DNA of 5,976 nucleotides from an uncultured Blautia sp. (GTDB lineage Bacteria; Bacillota; Clostridia; Lachnospirales; Lachnospiraceae). The DNA is taken from the NCBI GenBank assembly GCA_900553515.1, contig USDN01000100.1, positions 1 to 5,976 on the forward strand, in the 5' to 3' direction. Every line of letters starts with the position of its first letter. Position 1 is the first letter of the stretch. Below the pieces are notes generated by a model, which was not told where the DNA came from, searched no databases, and worked only from the letters and a program-made list of their open reading frames with translations. The position numbers were made by a program, and so were the translations under genes. Below are positions 1-5,964 of this stretch, piece by piece.

Positions 1-1496
1 AACTTCGAGAACCCGTCCACCACAAACGCCGTCTCAACCACAGCCGCCTCGCCGTCTGTCTCAATGACCTTCAGCGTTCCCGGCTCTGCGTTGACCGTAT
101 CCATAATCGTCTCAACCGGGTTTTCCGGATCCGCCTCCTCGATAATCACATCATCAAGAATTTCCTCTTCAAGTGGAACCGCATCTGCGTTCAGGCTCAT
201 AAGAGACATGGTCATAGGAACCGCTGCTGTTTCGTCTTCTTCTACAGTCACTGCCTTTGCCACAGTTTCTACCCGGATTCCCTGATCCGTTTCTGCGTGA
301 TGCTGAACCTTCAGGGTTCCCACATCCACATCGTCCGGAAGAAGGTTTCCATCCATGCGGATTTTCACCTGAACCTCGCTTCCTGCTGCCGGTTCTATCT
401 CTTCATCATTCAGGCAGAAGCCGATGTCCAGAGCCATCATTCCGCCATATTCTTCATTGGCTTCATCCAGGGCATTCTTTGCATCCTGATATTCATTTCC
501 ATCTTCTGTCAGATATCTGGCTCTCAGTTCTGCGCCCTCAGGAATGGTTCCTCTCTTGGCTGTCACATCTACCAGAATATTTTCCGCGCCGTCTACCGGC
601 ATACTGTATCGGGTCAGTGCATTGGAATCTGTAGCTATCAGAGACATATCATCCAGCCCCAGGCTTCCTGTTGTGGTCAGAAAACCAACTGCCGTTCCCT
701 CTTCCACGCTGGTCAGCTCATAAATCTCGCCCTCCAGCTCATCTGCCGGCTTTTCCTCCGGAATCTCTGTTTCCACTTCCTCACTGTCAGAAGGTGTGGC
801 CGGCATTCCGTTGGAAGGTGTTGCTGTCTCAGCTTCCTCACCTGTTTTTGTTGTATCAATCACAGGGGAAGGTGATGTTATCAGCTCTGCATCAGACTTT
901 ACATTTACCGGTATCACAAATTCCGGTGTGTGCTTTTCATCAACTGCAACCGTGACTTTCTGATCCTTCTCAGAACGATTGACTGCCAGTAACATCAACT
1001 CTTCTGTGCCGTCTATTACATAATCATCACGTTCGCCTTCAACCAGCTCACTCTCTTCGATTCTTGCAAAGATTCTCAGTTCTGTCCGATTTCCCTTTTT
1101 CCCGTTTTCCAGATTTAATTCATAATAATCGCCCGGCTCCAGGAAAAAGTCTTCATATTCTGCGCTACTTCCGCCTGTGAATTCCACATCTGCCCGTGCA
1201 TCTCCGGCAATGGCATTCTGCAAAGCTTCATACAGCTCTTCTCCTGTCAGCTGGAAACGATGAAGCTCATTTCCATTTGACGGTGTTGCTGTGTCAACGG
1301 TATTGCTGGGAGTTGCCAGACTGCTTTCTCCGGAAACAATCACATTGGATGCATTTGCAATACTGCCTGCATTTCCCATAACCATACTGGCACAAAGCAT
1401 TGCCGCACAGAACCGTTTTCCCTTATGACTCCAAAAATGCTGAGTTTTTCTTTTTATTTCGTTTATGTGATTCTGCATCCTGGAATTTTCTCCCAT
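1..1496 (-). CDS. Secreted surface protein with ATPSN linkers, N-terminal part (3' end beyond window)
   Basis: Open frame of 498 complete codons from ATG (1496-1494) with no stop before the window edge, so the C-terminus and any wall anchor are unseen. A GGGAGG ribosome binding site lies about 10 nt upstream (1507-1513). Residues 1-28 form a long basic N-region (IKRK, HKGKR), 29-47 a hydrophobic core, and A47-N48-A49 a signal peptidase site, so Sec export is predicted. ATPSN motifs occur at 61-65, 70-74 and 225-229, with ATPSD at 233-237, in acidic Thr/Pro/Ser linkers (about 58-76 and 205-250). Between them (79-197) is a globular domain starting 'FQLTGEELYEAL', with 'LRIFARIEE' and 'YVIDGTEELMLL'. 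A second beta-rich domain (about 259-400) contains 'AKRGTIPEGAELRARYL', 'ALDIGF' and 'EIEPAAGSEVQVKI', a pattern I associate with large clostridial surface proteins. The last residues, 'TAFVVDGFSK', resemble the strand that commonly closes this module. The protein is very acidic. Likely an adhesin-like surface protein; its ligand is unknown. Probably co-transcribed with the 156-aa gene upstream. Confidence 0.85.
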   Translation of the reverse strand, partial: MGENSRMQNHINEIKRKTQHFWSHKGKRFCAAMLCASMVMGNAGSIANASNVIVSGESSLATPSNTVDTATPSNGNELHRFQLTGEELYEALQNAIAGDARADVEFTGGSSAEYEDFFLEPGDYYELNLENGKKGNRTELRIFARIEESELVEGERDDYVIDGTEELMLLAVNRSEKDQKVTVAVDEKHTPEFVIPVNVKSDAELITSPSPVIDTTKTGEEAETATPSNGMPATPSDSEEVETEIPEEKPADELEGEIYELTSVEEGTAVGFLTTTGSLGLDDMSLIATDSNALTRYSMPVDGAENILVDVTAKRGTIPEGAELRARYLTEDGNEYQDAKNALDEANEEYGGMMALDIGFCLNDEEIEPAAGSEVQVKIRMDGNLLPDDVDVGTLKVQHHAETDQGIRVETVAKAVTVEEDETAAVPMTMSLMSLNADAVPLEEEILDDVIIEEADPENPVETIMDTVNAEPGTLKVIETDGEAAVVETAFVVDGFSK

Positions 1497-1548
1497 TGTC
1501 TGTTATCCCTCCCTCTTCTTTATTTTTGTATCTTTCAGTCTTTCTGTT

Positions 1549-2019
1549 TTAATCATTTTCCAATTCCTCCCCTTCCTTACTGTCCAACGCACTGTCGATC
1601 AGCTTCAGAAGCTCCAGCGCACTGCGAAAGCTCTGGCGTTCATTTTTTTCTGCCCAGATGACGTCTCCCTGCCAGGTTGCATTCTGCCGGTACCTGACAT
1701 GTACGACAAAGGTTCCTTTTCCTCCATTTTTATTGTGTAAACGTGATGCATCCATTTGAAGTTCGACCCCTTTCCCCTGTACTTCTCCGGCAACGGGTTT
1801 CTTTGTTGAAAAGGAACGGCTGTCTGTAGAACTCTGTGGAAAATTCCACTGATTAAACAGATTTTCTATCGACCGTACCATCTCCATAGTTCCTTGAAAG
1901 GACAGCGGCTCATCTGAATATTGATGCCAAATCCGTCCAGTATATTCTCCATTATTTCCCCCATCGATTCCAATACAAATCAGATTGGGGGCATACAGAT
2001 TGTAAACGACTGTCCCCAT
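1549..2019 (-). CDS. Uncharacterised 156-aa cytosolic protein with YRQNATWQG motif
   Basis: I chose ATG at 2019 because AGAGGTGAG (2024-2032) sits just ahead of it, with AGGTG 6 nt from the codon. A GTG at 2028 is in frame but lies inside that site. The protein has no signal peptide or membrane segment. It begins with a hydrophobic strand-like stretch (MGTVVYNLYAPN), followed by 'GRIWHQYSDEPLSF' (28-41) and a helix with 'IENLFNQWNFPQ' (51-62). Next come a polar variable linker (63-85), strands around 'FVVHVRYRQNATWQG' (104-118) and 'VIWAEK' (120-125), a helix 'FRSALELLKLIDSAL' (131-145) and an acidic tail. I do not recognise a characterised family. I have an uncertain recollection of similar YRQN-x-x-WQG proteins beside regulators and surface-protein genes in Lachnospiraceae. 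It sits between the SARP-type regulator and the surface protein and shares the latter's transcript (52-nt gap, no hairpin), suggesting a regulatory or accessory role; this is inference. Confidence 0.85.
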   Translation of the reverse strand: MGTVVYNLYAPNLICIGIDGGNNGEYTGRIWHQYSDEPLSFQGTMEMVRSIENLFNQWNFPQSSTDSRSFSTKKPVAGEVQGKGVELQMDASRLHNKNGGKGTFVVHVRYRQNATWQGDVIWAEKNERQSFRSALELLKLIDSALDSKEGEELEND

Positions 2020-2103
2020 TTTTCTCACCTCTTATATATGACACTTTACCAGACAGATTATTAAAGAAACTCTTAAAAAATATTAAATTTTTAAAAAATG
2101 TAT
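2020..2103 (-). promoter_or_regulatory. AT-rich promoter/operator region of the 156-aa gene and surface protein unit
   Basis: This stretch lies between the upstream gene's terminator and the ribosome binding site of the 156-aa gene, so the two-gene unit should start here. It is extremely AT-rich. It contains a direct repeat TTAAAAAAT at 2073-2081 and 2091-2099 (18-bp period, plus-strand reading) and a dyad with arms 2073-2079 and 2088-2094. A weak promoter pair reading leftward is TTAATA, 17 nt, TAATAA. Direct repeats are the usual kind of site for SARP regulators, and the neighbouring gene encodes one, but low sequence complexity makes the repeat poor evidence by itself. Confidence 0.4.
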
Positions 2104-2149
2104 AAAAAAACAGATAAGCGCTTTTTTGCACTTCCTGCTCTTCATCTGT
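2104..2149 (-). terminator. Rho-independent terminator of the SARP-type regulator gene
   Basis: Reading leftward, ACAGAT (2149-2144) pairs with ATCTGT (2115-2110). The stem extends through AAG/CTT and further imperfect G-C pairs after a one-base bulge, and a run of T residues follows (2104-2110 on this strand). It starts 14 nt after the regulator's stop codon. It separates the regulator from the next gene in the same direction. Confidence 0.7.
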
Positions 2150-2162
2150 CTTATATTTCTTT

Positions 2163-3374
2163 TTAAATATCTTTTAAATCTGCCAGCGACGCCACTGTAT
2201 AGCTGATGGAAGCCTTGGTTTGAATCTTCTCCCTCAGCCGGTTTTTGATTCTCTGGTATACAATCTCACAATTCTCTTTATTGGTTCCAACCAGCATAAT
2301 CAGATACTGAGACTGGTTATATCTGGTAAAGGTATCTCCTTCTCTCAAACATCCGCAAATCACCTGCTCCAGATCCGCTGAGCGAAGCTTCAGCTTTTCC
2401 TGATTCTGGATCGGCTTCCCCTCATAATCGCTCAGAGTACAAAGCATCAGGTAAATGGATTTTCCCAGACGTTCCATATTTCTTCTTGAAACATGGCAGA
2501 TCTCAGTGAAGGTCCGGTAATCGCAGAAATATGCTCCCCGCCTGCGTCCCTCCTTCTTTTCACTCAATTCCCGTTTAATAAATTCCATATCTCCCGGCAG
2601 CGCATGGGAACTCTGGCTGATCTTCTCATAACATTCCAGCATCTCCGGTGTAGGATCCAGTCCCATTTCATCCGAATACATCTGAACCATCTGATGATAA
2701 ATCTCCAGAGCTCTCTCATTTTCTCCTTTTGCTAAAAGAGCATCAATCTGATCCAGCTGCCAATTTTCATAAGGAAACAGCCTGACAGCCTTTTCGTACA
2801 ATGCCTCCAGTTCTGCATCCATTCCGTTTCGTTTGAAATAATCCGCCAGTCTCTGAACACAGGTATCAAAAATCATCTTCAGCTGCAGATTCTCCTCAAT
2901 AACCCATATCTCCGTGGAAATGTCAGGAAGCAGTTCTCCCTTATACAGATCCAACGCCTGCTTATAATAACAGGCGCTTTTCTCTTCATTCAATTCTCTG
3001 TCCCCGGCTTCCGCCAGCTCCACAAAACTCTGAACATCGGTTCTTACTGGAATCTCTGTTCCCGCCATATAATCTCCCTCTATACGAATAATATAATTGC
3101 AGTCTGGCAGTCCCGCTGCCGGAAGCTGTTTTTTTACCTGATGGAGAAGATTGTTGATGCTGTTATTGGCGTCCGCCACTTCTCTTCGGTCATACAACGC
3201 GTCAATCAGCTCTTTTTTAGAAATTCTTCTTTCTCCCCTGAGCCAAATCAACTGCAGAAGCTGGATAAATTTTAAGGTATTTTTCCTTCCTATCAGAATC
3301 TCTTTTCCCTGATAGGTAACAGAAAAACCTCCAAGCATACAGACCTCCAACACTGTCTGTTTTTGGAATTCCAT
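2163..3374 (-). CDS. SARP/BTAD-type transcriptional regulator with degenerate GGDEF-like C-terminus
   Basis: 403 aa, starting at ATG 3374 behind a G-run ribosome binding site. Residues 7-105 form an OmpR/SARP winged-helix DNA-binding domain. It opens 'LGGFSVTYQGKEI' and includes the helix 'ISKKELIDALYD', the recognition-helix region 'ANNSINNLLHQVKKQL', and a wing ending 'YIIRIEGDYM'. Residues 112-255 are a helical bacterial transcriptional activation domain of TPR-like repeats, with 'YYKQALDLYKGELLP', 'ENLQLKMIFDTCVQRLADYF', 'ALYEKAVRLFPYE' and 'ERALEIYHQM'; it ends with the family's usual 'DEMGLDPTPEMLECYEKI'. Residues about 280-400 form a third domain resembling a GGDEF nucleotide-cyclase fold: 'SADLEQVICGCLREGDTFTRY' is followed by NQSQY where GGDEF would lie, then 'LIML', so catalysis is not expected. 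It likely regulates the downstream surface-protein unit; that target and any ligand of the C-terminal domain are inferred. It is divergent from the two-component genes. Confidence 0.9.
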   Translation of the reverse strand: MEFQKQTVLEVCMLGGFSVTYQGKEILIGRKNTLKFIQLLQLIWLRGERRISKKELIDALYDRREVADANNSINNLLHQVKKQLPAAGLPDCNYIIRIEGDYMAGTEIPVRTDVQSFVELAEAGDRELNEEKSACYYKQALDLYKGELLPDISTEIWVIEENLQLKMIFDTCVQRLADYFKRNGMDAELEALYEKAVRLFPYENWQLDQIDALLAKGENERALEIYHQMVQMYSDEMGLDPTPEMLECYEKISQSSHALPGDMEFIKRELSEKKEGRRRGAYFCDYRTFTEICHVSRRNMERLGKSIYLMLCTLSDYEGKPIQNQEKLKLRSADLEQVICGCLREGDTFTRYNQSQYLIMLVGTNKENCEIVYQRIKNRLREKIQTKASISYTVASLADLKDI

Positions 3375-3379
3375 TTTAT

Positions 3380-3386
3380 CCCCCCC
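3380..3386 (-). promoter_or_regulatory. Homopolymeric G7 ribosome binding site of the SARP-type regulator
   Basis: Seven consecutive G residues (C on the plus strand) lie 5 nt ahead of the ATG at 3374, with ATAAA as spacer. It is the only Shine-Dalgarno-like sequence before this start, so it decides the start codon. It can still pair with the CCUCC of 16S rRNA through G-C and G-U pairs. Confidence 0.65.
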
Positions 3387-3498
3387 GAAAAAATATAGTA
3401 CACCAGCAGGAATTCTCTATTGATTGTCAAAAAAATGCCAATGAAATGTGTAATTCTCCATTCGCATTCAGTCACAAAAATAGAATAACATAAAATGC

Positions 3499-3520
3499 GC
3501 AGAAATGCCATAAATTCTGC
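3499..3520. promoter_or_regulatory. Inverted repeat GCAGAA-N10-TTCTGC, possible operator
   Basis: A perfect 6-bp dyad with arms at 3499-3504 and 3515-3520 around a 10-nt AT-rich centre. It lies in the divergent intergenic region, about 125 bp upstream of the SARP-type regulator's ATG, and overlaps a weak leftward -35/extended -10 candidate. The plus strand continues ACTTTTTAT, so a weak hairpin reading rightward is also possible. The arms are short and no binding protein can be assigned. Confidence 0.3.
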
Positions 3521-3723
3521 ACTTTTTATGTATATTTTATTGCTTTTTATCTTTTTTTAATATAATCAATCATTCCTTCCCTGAAGTTATTATATTGGTT
3601 TTTCCTATAAAAAACAATCCGTTTGGCACGAACATACATTTTCTGGCCTCGAAAAGACAAAGAGAATACTGGAACTCCCCCATATTTTTATGATAAAATA
3701 AAACAGAAAAGGACGTGATTCTC

Positions 3724-4464
3724 ATGAAAATTGCCATCGTAGATGATGAGCAGAGTTGCATAGAACAAATGAAAATTCTCTGCCAGGATTTTGAAACCAG
3801 AACCGGCGAACCGACAGAGCTTACCTGCTTTTTGGGAGGAGCTGAGTTTCTGAACACATTTCAACCTGGCGTTTATCAGATTGTTTTTATGGATATTTTT
3901 ATGAAAGGGATTAATGGCATTGACACGGCCAGAAAGCTGCGAGAAATCGATCACGCCTGTCTTCTGGTTTTCCTCACTTTCTCCAGTGATTTTATGCCTG
4001 ATGCCTTTTCTTTTCATGCCTTTGATTATATTACCAAGCCTTTTTCTGAGAGACGGCTCTTTCAGGTCCTGGATGATGCCCAGAAACATTTTCCAAAGCA
4101 GACGCCCTGTATCAACATTGTCAGCGGCCGGCAGACGATTCCTCTTCTGCTGTCTGATATTGTGTCTGTGGTAAATGATGCCCATTATCTGGATATTTGC
4201 ACAAAGGACGGAAAACATCTGCGCAGCCGTATGACTGCTGAAAATTTTCTTCGGCTTACCGGTCATGATCCGCGTTTTCTGTCAGTTAACCGGGGAATTC
4301 TTGTCAATGCAGATTATGTACATGCCCTTACAAAGAAAGCCTGCATTCTGACTGACGGCACAAGCTTTCCTGTTCGCGTCCGGGACAGCCAGAAGCTGGA
4401 AAATGCGCTTCGCCAATACCATTTCTCCTGGCTTCGCAGCGAACATTATCACAGGCACACCTGA
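3724..4464 (+). CDS. LytTR-family response regulator (AgrA/VirR-like)
   Basis: 246 aa. I chose ATG at 3724, with AAAAGGA (3707-3713) 10 nt upstream; an in-frame GTG at 3715 is only about one base from that site. Residues 1-120 are a receiver domain: acidic pocket D8-D9 ('IAIVDDEQ'), phospho-acceptor D57 in 'IVFMDIFM', T85 in 'LVFLTFSS', and K105 in 'DYITKPF' after the typical 'AFSFHAF' switch-helix segment. Residues about 133-235 match a LytTR DNA-binding domain, including 'LLLSDIVSVVNDAHYLDICTKDG', 'FLSVNRGILVNADYVHAL' and 'FPVRVR'. All key receiver residues are present, so it should be phosphorylated by the kinase encoded 74 nt downstream. Proteins of this family bind direct repeats upstream of target promoters and often control virulence factors, bacteriocins or surface traits. 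Targets here are unknown; the divergent SARP-type regulator and surface-protein unit are the nearest candidates. Confidence 0.95.
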   Translation: MKIAIVDDEQSCIEQMKILCQDFETRTGEPTELTCFLGGAEFLNTFQPGVYQIVFMDIFMKGINGIDTARKLREIDHACLLVFLTFSSDFMPDAFSFHAFDYITKPFSERRLFQVLDDAQKHFPKQTPCINIVSGRQTIPLLLSDIVSVVNDAHYLDICTKDGKHLRSRMTAENFLRLTGHDPRFLSVNRGILVNADYVHALTKKACILTDGTSFPVRVRDSQKLENALRQYHFSWLRSEHYHRHT

Positions 4465-4538
4465 GTTTTTCTCCGCATTCCTGCAAAACAGACATTTTCC
4501 GAAAAATTTCTTCTTACATTATAAAGGAGGATCCTACC

Positions 4539-5870
4539 ATGAATTTTCTGGCAAGTTTTGTTCAATTTCTTGTTCTGATTCCTGCTGCTCTCCTGTGCTA
4601 TCTTCCCATGAAAACCAAGCTGCGCTATTCTCCCGCTCGCACAGCAGGACTTTTTGGACTCGTATATCTATTTTTCATTCCTGCTGCCGCATGGATTCTG
4701 ACGTTTTTTCATATTGGTGCCAATGCAGTCATGTTTCCGGTTATTGCTATATTCTTTCTGTTTTACTGGAAAACGCTGAACGTGTCTCTTTCCAAGGCAC
4801 TTGCTGTTTATATCCTCAACTGCTCCCTGTTGTCCTTTTGTTACCTCTATTCTATTGCCTTTAGCGCCTGGTTCCATCCCTATGGAACGTATCTGGATGT
4901 TTTTCTTGATACTGTTTTGTTTCAGCTTTTTGCCTCTCTTTTTTTAACGCTGATTCTTTCTTTTTCTTTCAGCAAAAAACTTGCCCATCTGATCAAATGT
5001 CTGGACATTGAGCACATCTGGTATATTACCCTGCCTGTTTCCGGCTTCTTTCTTTTGTTTAATATCCAGTGTATTCCTCATTCCTACGAAACCCTGCATG
5101 TCAACCGCGTTTTTTTCATATTCCTGATCTGTATCACGCTGCTCCTGGGGCTTCTCCTGTTTCTCTGCGTTCTTTTCTACCATACGGTTACTCTTTTAAT
5201 CGACTCCTTTCGCCAGCAGGAACGGACGCATTTTCTTGAAATCCAGGCAGAACAGTACAACATCCTTTATAACCATATGGAGCAGACGCGGCGCCTGCGC
5301 CACGATTTTAAGCATTCTGTCCACGCGCTTTCTGTCCTGGCAAACAGCGGAGACGTGGAAAATCTGAAGAAATATTTAGCAGACTATGAACAGCAGGTGC
5401 TGACGCTGGACAAGCTGCGCCCCTTCTGCAAAAACGCAGTACTCAATGCCTTGTTTCATCACTATTATGCCATGGCGCAGTCGGCAGAAATCCGTACAGA
5501 ATGGCACATTTCCATTCCTGATCCTCTGACAATTTCCACTCTGGATCTGTCCAGTCTGATGGGAAATATTCTGGAAAATGCCATTGCGGGATGCCGGACA
5601 GTTCCGGAAAAAGAGCGATATTTCATTCTGACTATTGAAATTCTGGAACAAAACAGTCTGTATATCGTCTCTTCCAACAGCTCTGACGGAAACCTGAAAA
5701 AGGAATCCGGCATTTACCAGACTACCAAAAGCCAGCTAAACAGTCAGACACAAAGGGAACATGGAATCGGCCTGTATTCCATCCGAACACTGGCTGAAAA
5801 ATACAATGGTATGTCGCAGTTTTCTTATGATAACGGACAATTTTGTGTAGATGTAGTTTTAAAGCTGTGA
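4539..5870 (+). CDS. Membrane GHKL sensor histidine kinase (AgrC-like, HPK10 type)
   Basis: 443 aa, starting at ATG 4539 behind a near-perfect AAAGGAGG (4523-4530) with 8-nt spacing. Residues 1-220 hold about six or seven hydrophobic membrane segments (roughly 3-22, 35-57, 63-79, 86-110, 118-145, 160-177 and 189-220) with only short loops, so no large extracellular sensor domain. A coiled helix (about 224-290) carries the predicted phospho-acceptor H255 in 'RRLRHDFKHSVHAL', the RHDxxH context of AgrC-type kinases. The GHKL ATPase domain (about 330-443) has an N-box with N343 and N347 in 'MGNILENAIAGC', then 'EHGIGLYSIRTLAEKYNG' (G2 box, G409 and G411), and ends near 'FCVDVVLKL'. The kinase should phosphorylate the LytTR regulator encoded just upstream. 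AgrC-type kinases commonly sense peptides, but no precursor-peptide or processing gene is in the window, so the signal is unknown. The 74-nt gap from the response regulator contains no terminator, so the two are likely co-transcribed. Confidence 0.95.
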   Translation: MNFLASFVQFLVLIPAALLCYLPMKTKLRYSPARTAGLFGLVYLFFIPAAAWILTFFHIGANAVMFPVIAIFFLFYWKTLNVSLSKALAVYILNCSLLSFCYLYSIAFSAWFHPYGTYLDVFLDTVLFQLFASLFLTLILSFSFSKKLAHLIKCLDIEHIWYITLPVSGFFLLFNIQCIPHSYETLHVNRVFFIFLICITLLLGLLLFLCVLFYHTVTLLIDSFRQQERTHFLEIQAEQYNILYNHMEQTRRLRHDFKHSVHALSVLANSGDVENLKKYLADYEQQVLTLDKLRPFCKNAVLNALFHHYYAMAQSAEIRTEWHISIPDPLTISTLDLSSLMGNILENAIAGCRTVPEKERYFILTIEILEQNSLYIVSSNSSDGNLKKESGIYQTTKSQLNSQTQREHGIGLYSIRTLAEKYNGMSQFSYDNGQFCVDVVLKL

Positions 5871-5872
5871 AA

Positions 5873-5964
5873 AGAAGCTCGCGAGCGAGCTTCTCCACCT
5901 GCGGCGGGTTGCTTCTGCGACAAAATTCTCTGCCGCCGCATGGCGATCCTCGCGGAGCGTTTTT
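5873..5964 (+). terminator. GC-rich compound hairpin with T-tract after the kinase gene
   Basis: This begins 3 nt after the kinase stop codon. A local hairpin pairs AGAAGCTCG (5873-5881) with CGAGCTTCT (5886-5894) around a 4-nt loop, but no T-tract follows it. A second stem pairs TGCGGCGG (5900-5907) with CCGCCGCA (5933-5940). A long-range alternative pairs GCTCGCGAG (5877-5885) with CTCGC-g-GAGC (5949-5958, one bulged G), encloses the second stem and runs into TTTTT at 5960-5964, like an intrinsic terminator. The first and third pairings cannot coexist. Termination is the simplest role; attenuation or a dispersed palindromic repeat is also possible. Confidence 0.55.

Larger units (their letters stand above)
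3375..3723. promoter_or_regulatory. Divergent intergenic region between SARP-type regulator and two-component genes
   Basis: This 349-bp AT-rich stretch has no convincing gene and must hold the promoters for both directions. On the plus strand a perfect TATAAT lies at 3561-3566, with a poor -35 (TTGCTT, 3540-3545, 15 bp away). This would give a leader of about 150 nt before the response regulator. On the minus strand a perfect TTGACA lies at 3425-3430 (plus-strand tgtcaa), but no -10 sits at 17 bp; TACTAT (3395-3400) is 24 bp off. Another leftward candidate is TGTTATTCT near 3483-3491. The octamer AAATGCCA recurs at 3433-3440 and 3503-3510. None of these promoter calls is firm. Confidence 0.6.

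Noticed and set aside
64..955. Several plus-strand open frames over the first kilobase, including one of 192 codons (297-875)
   Set aside because: They are antisense to a continuous minus-strand frame with a signal peptide and coherent domains. They lack ribosome binding sites and have low-complexity, Cys/His-rich compositions typical of shadow frames.
2020..2028. GTG at 2028 as the start of the 156-aa protein (giving 159 aa)
   Set aside because: The GTG lies inside the AGAGGTGAG ribosome binding site that is properly placed for the ATG at 2019.
3435..3488. A 17-codon plus-strand frame in the intergenic region, considered as a signal peptide for the kinase
   Set aside because: It has no Shine-Dalgarno sequence, no leader or double-Gly processing features, and a size expected by chance.
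3293..3511. A 72-codon minus-strand frame overlapping the start of the SARP-type regulator
   Set aside because: No ribosome binding site lies before 3511. It overlaps the well-supported regulator start in another frame and its product has no coherent features.
3618..3636. TCCGTTTGG (3618-3626), which fits the LytTR site pattern [TA][AC][CA]GTTN[AG][TG], and an inverted near-match at 3628-3636
   Set aside because: The pattern is degenerate, so a match somewhere in 349 bp on two strands is not surprising. No second direct copy lies at the usual 12-13 bp spacing.
3715..3723. GTG at 3715 as the start of the response regulator
   Set aside because: It is only about one base from the AAAAGGA site, too close for initiation. 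The ATG at 3724 is well spaced and begins the canonical 'MKIAIVDDE'.
3688..4266. A 192-codon minus-strand frame opposite the response regulator
   Set aside because: The plus strand encodes an unmistakable receiver plus LytTR protein with all key residues. The antisense frame shows no recognisable domain.
4465..4538. Short AT-rich dyad (TTTTCCGAAAA) between the response regulator and kinase genes
   Set aside because: The stem is too short and weak for a terminator and has no following T-tract suited to one; the genes are more likely co-transcribed.
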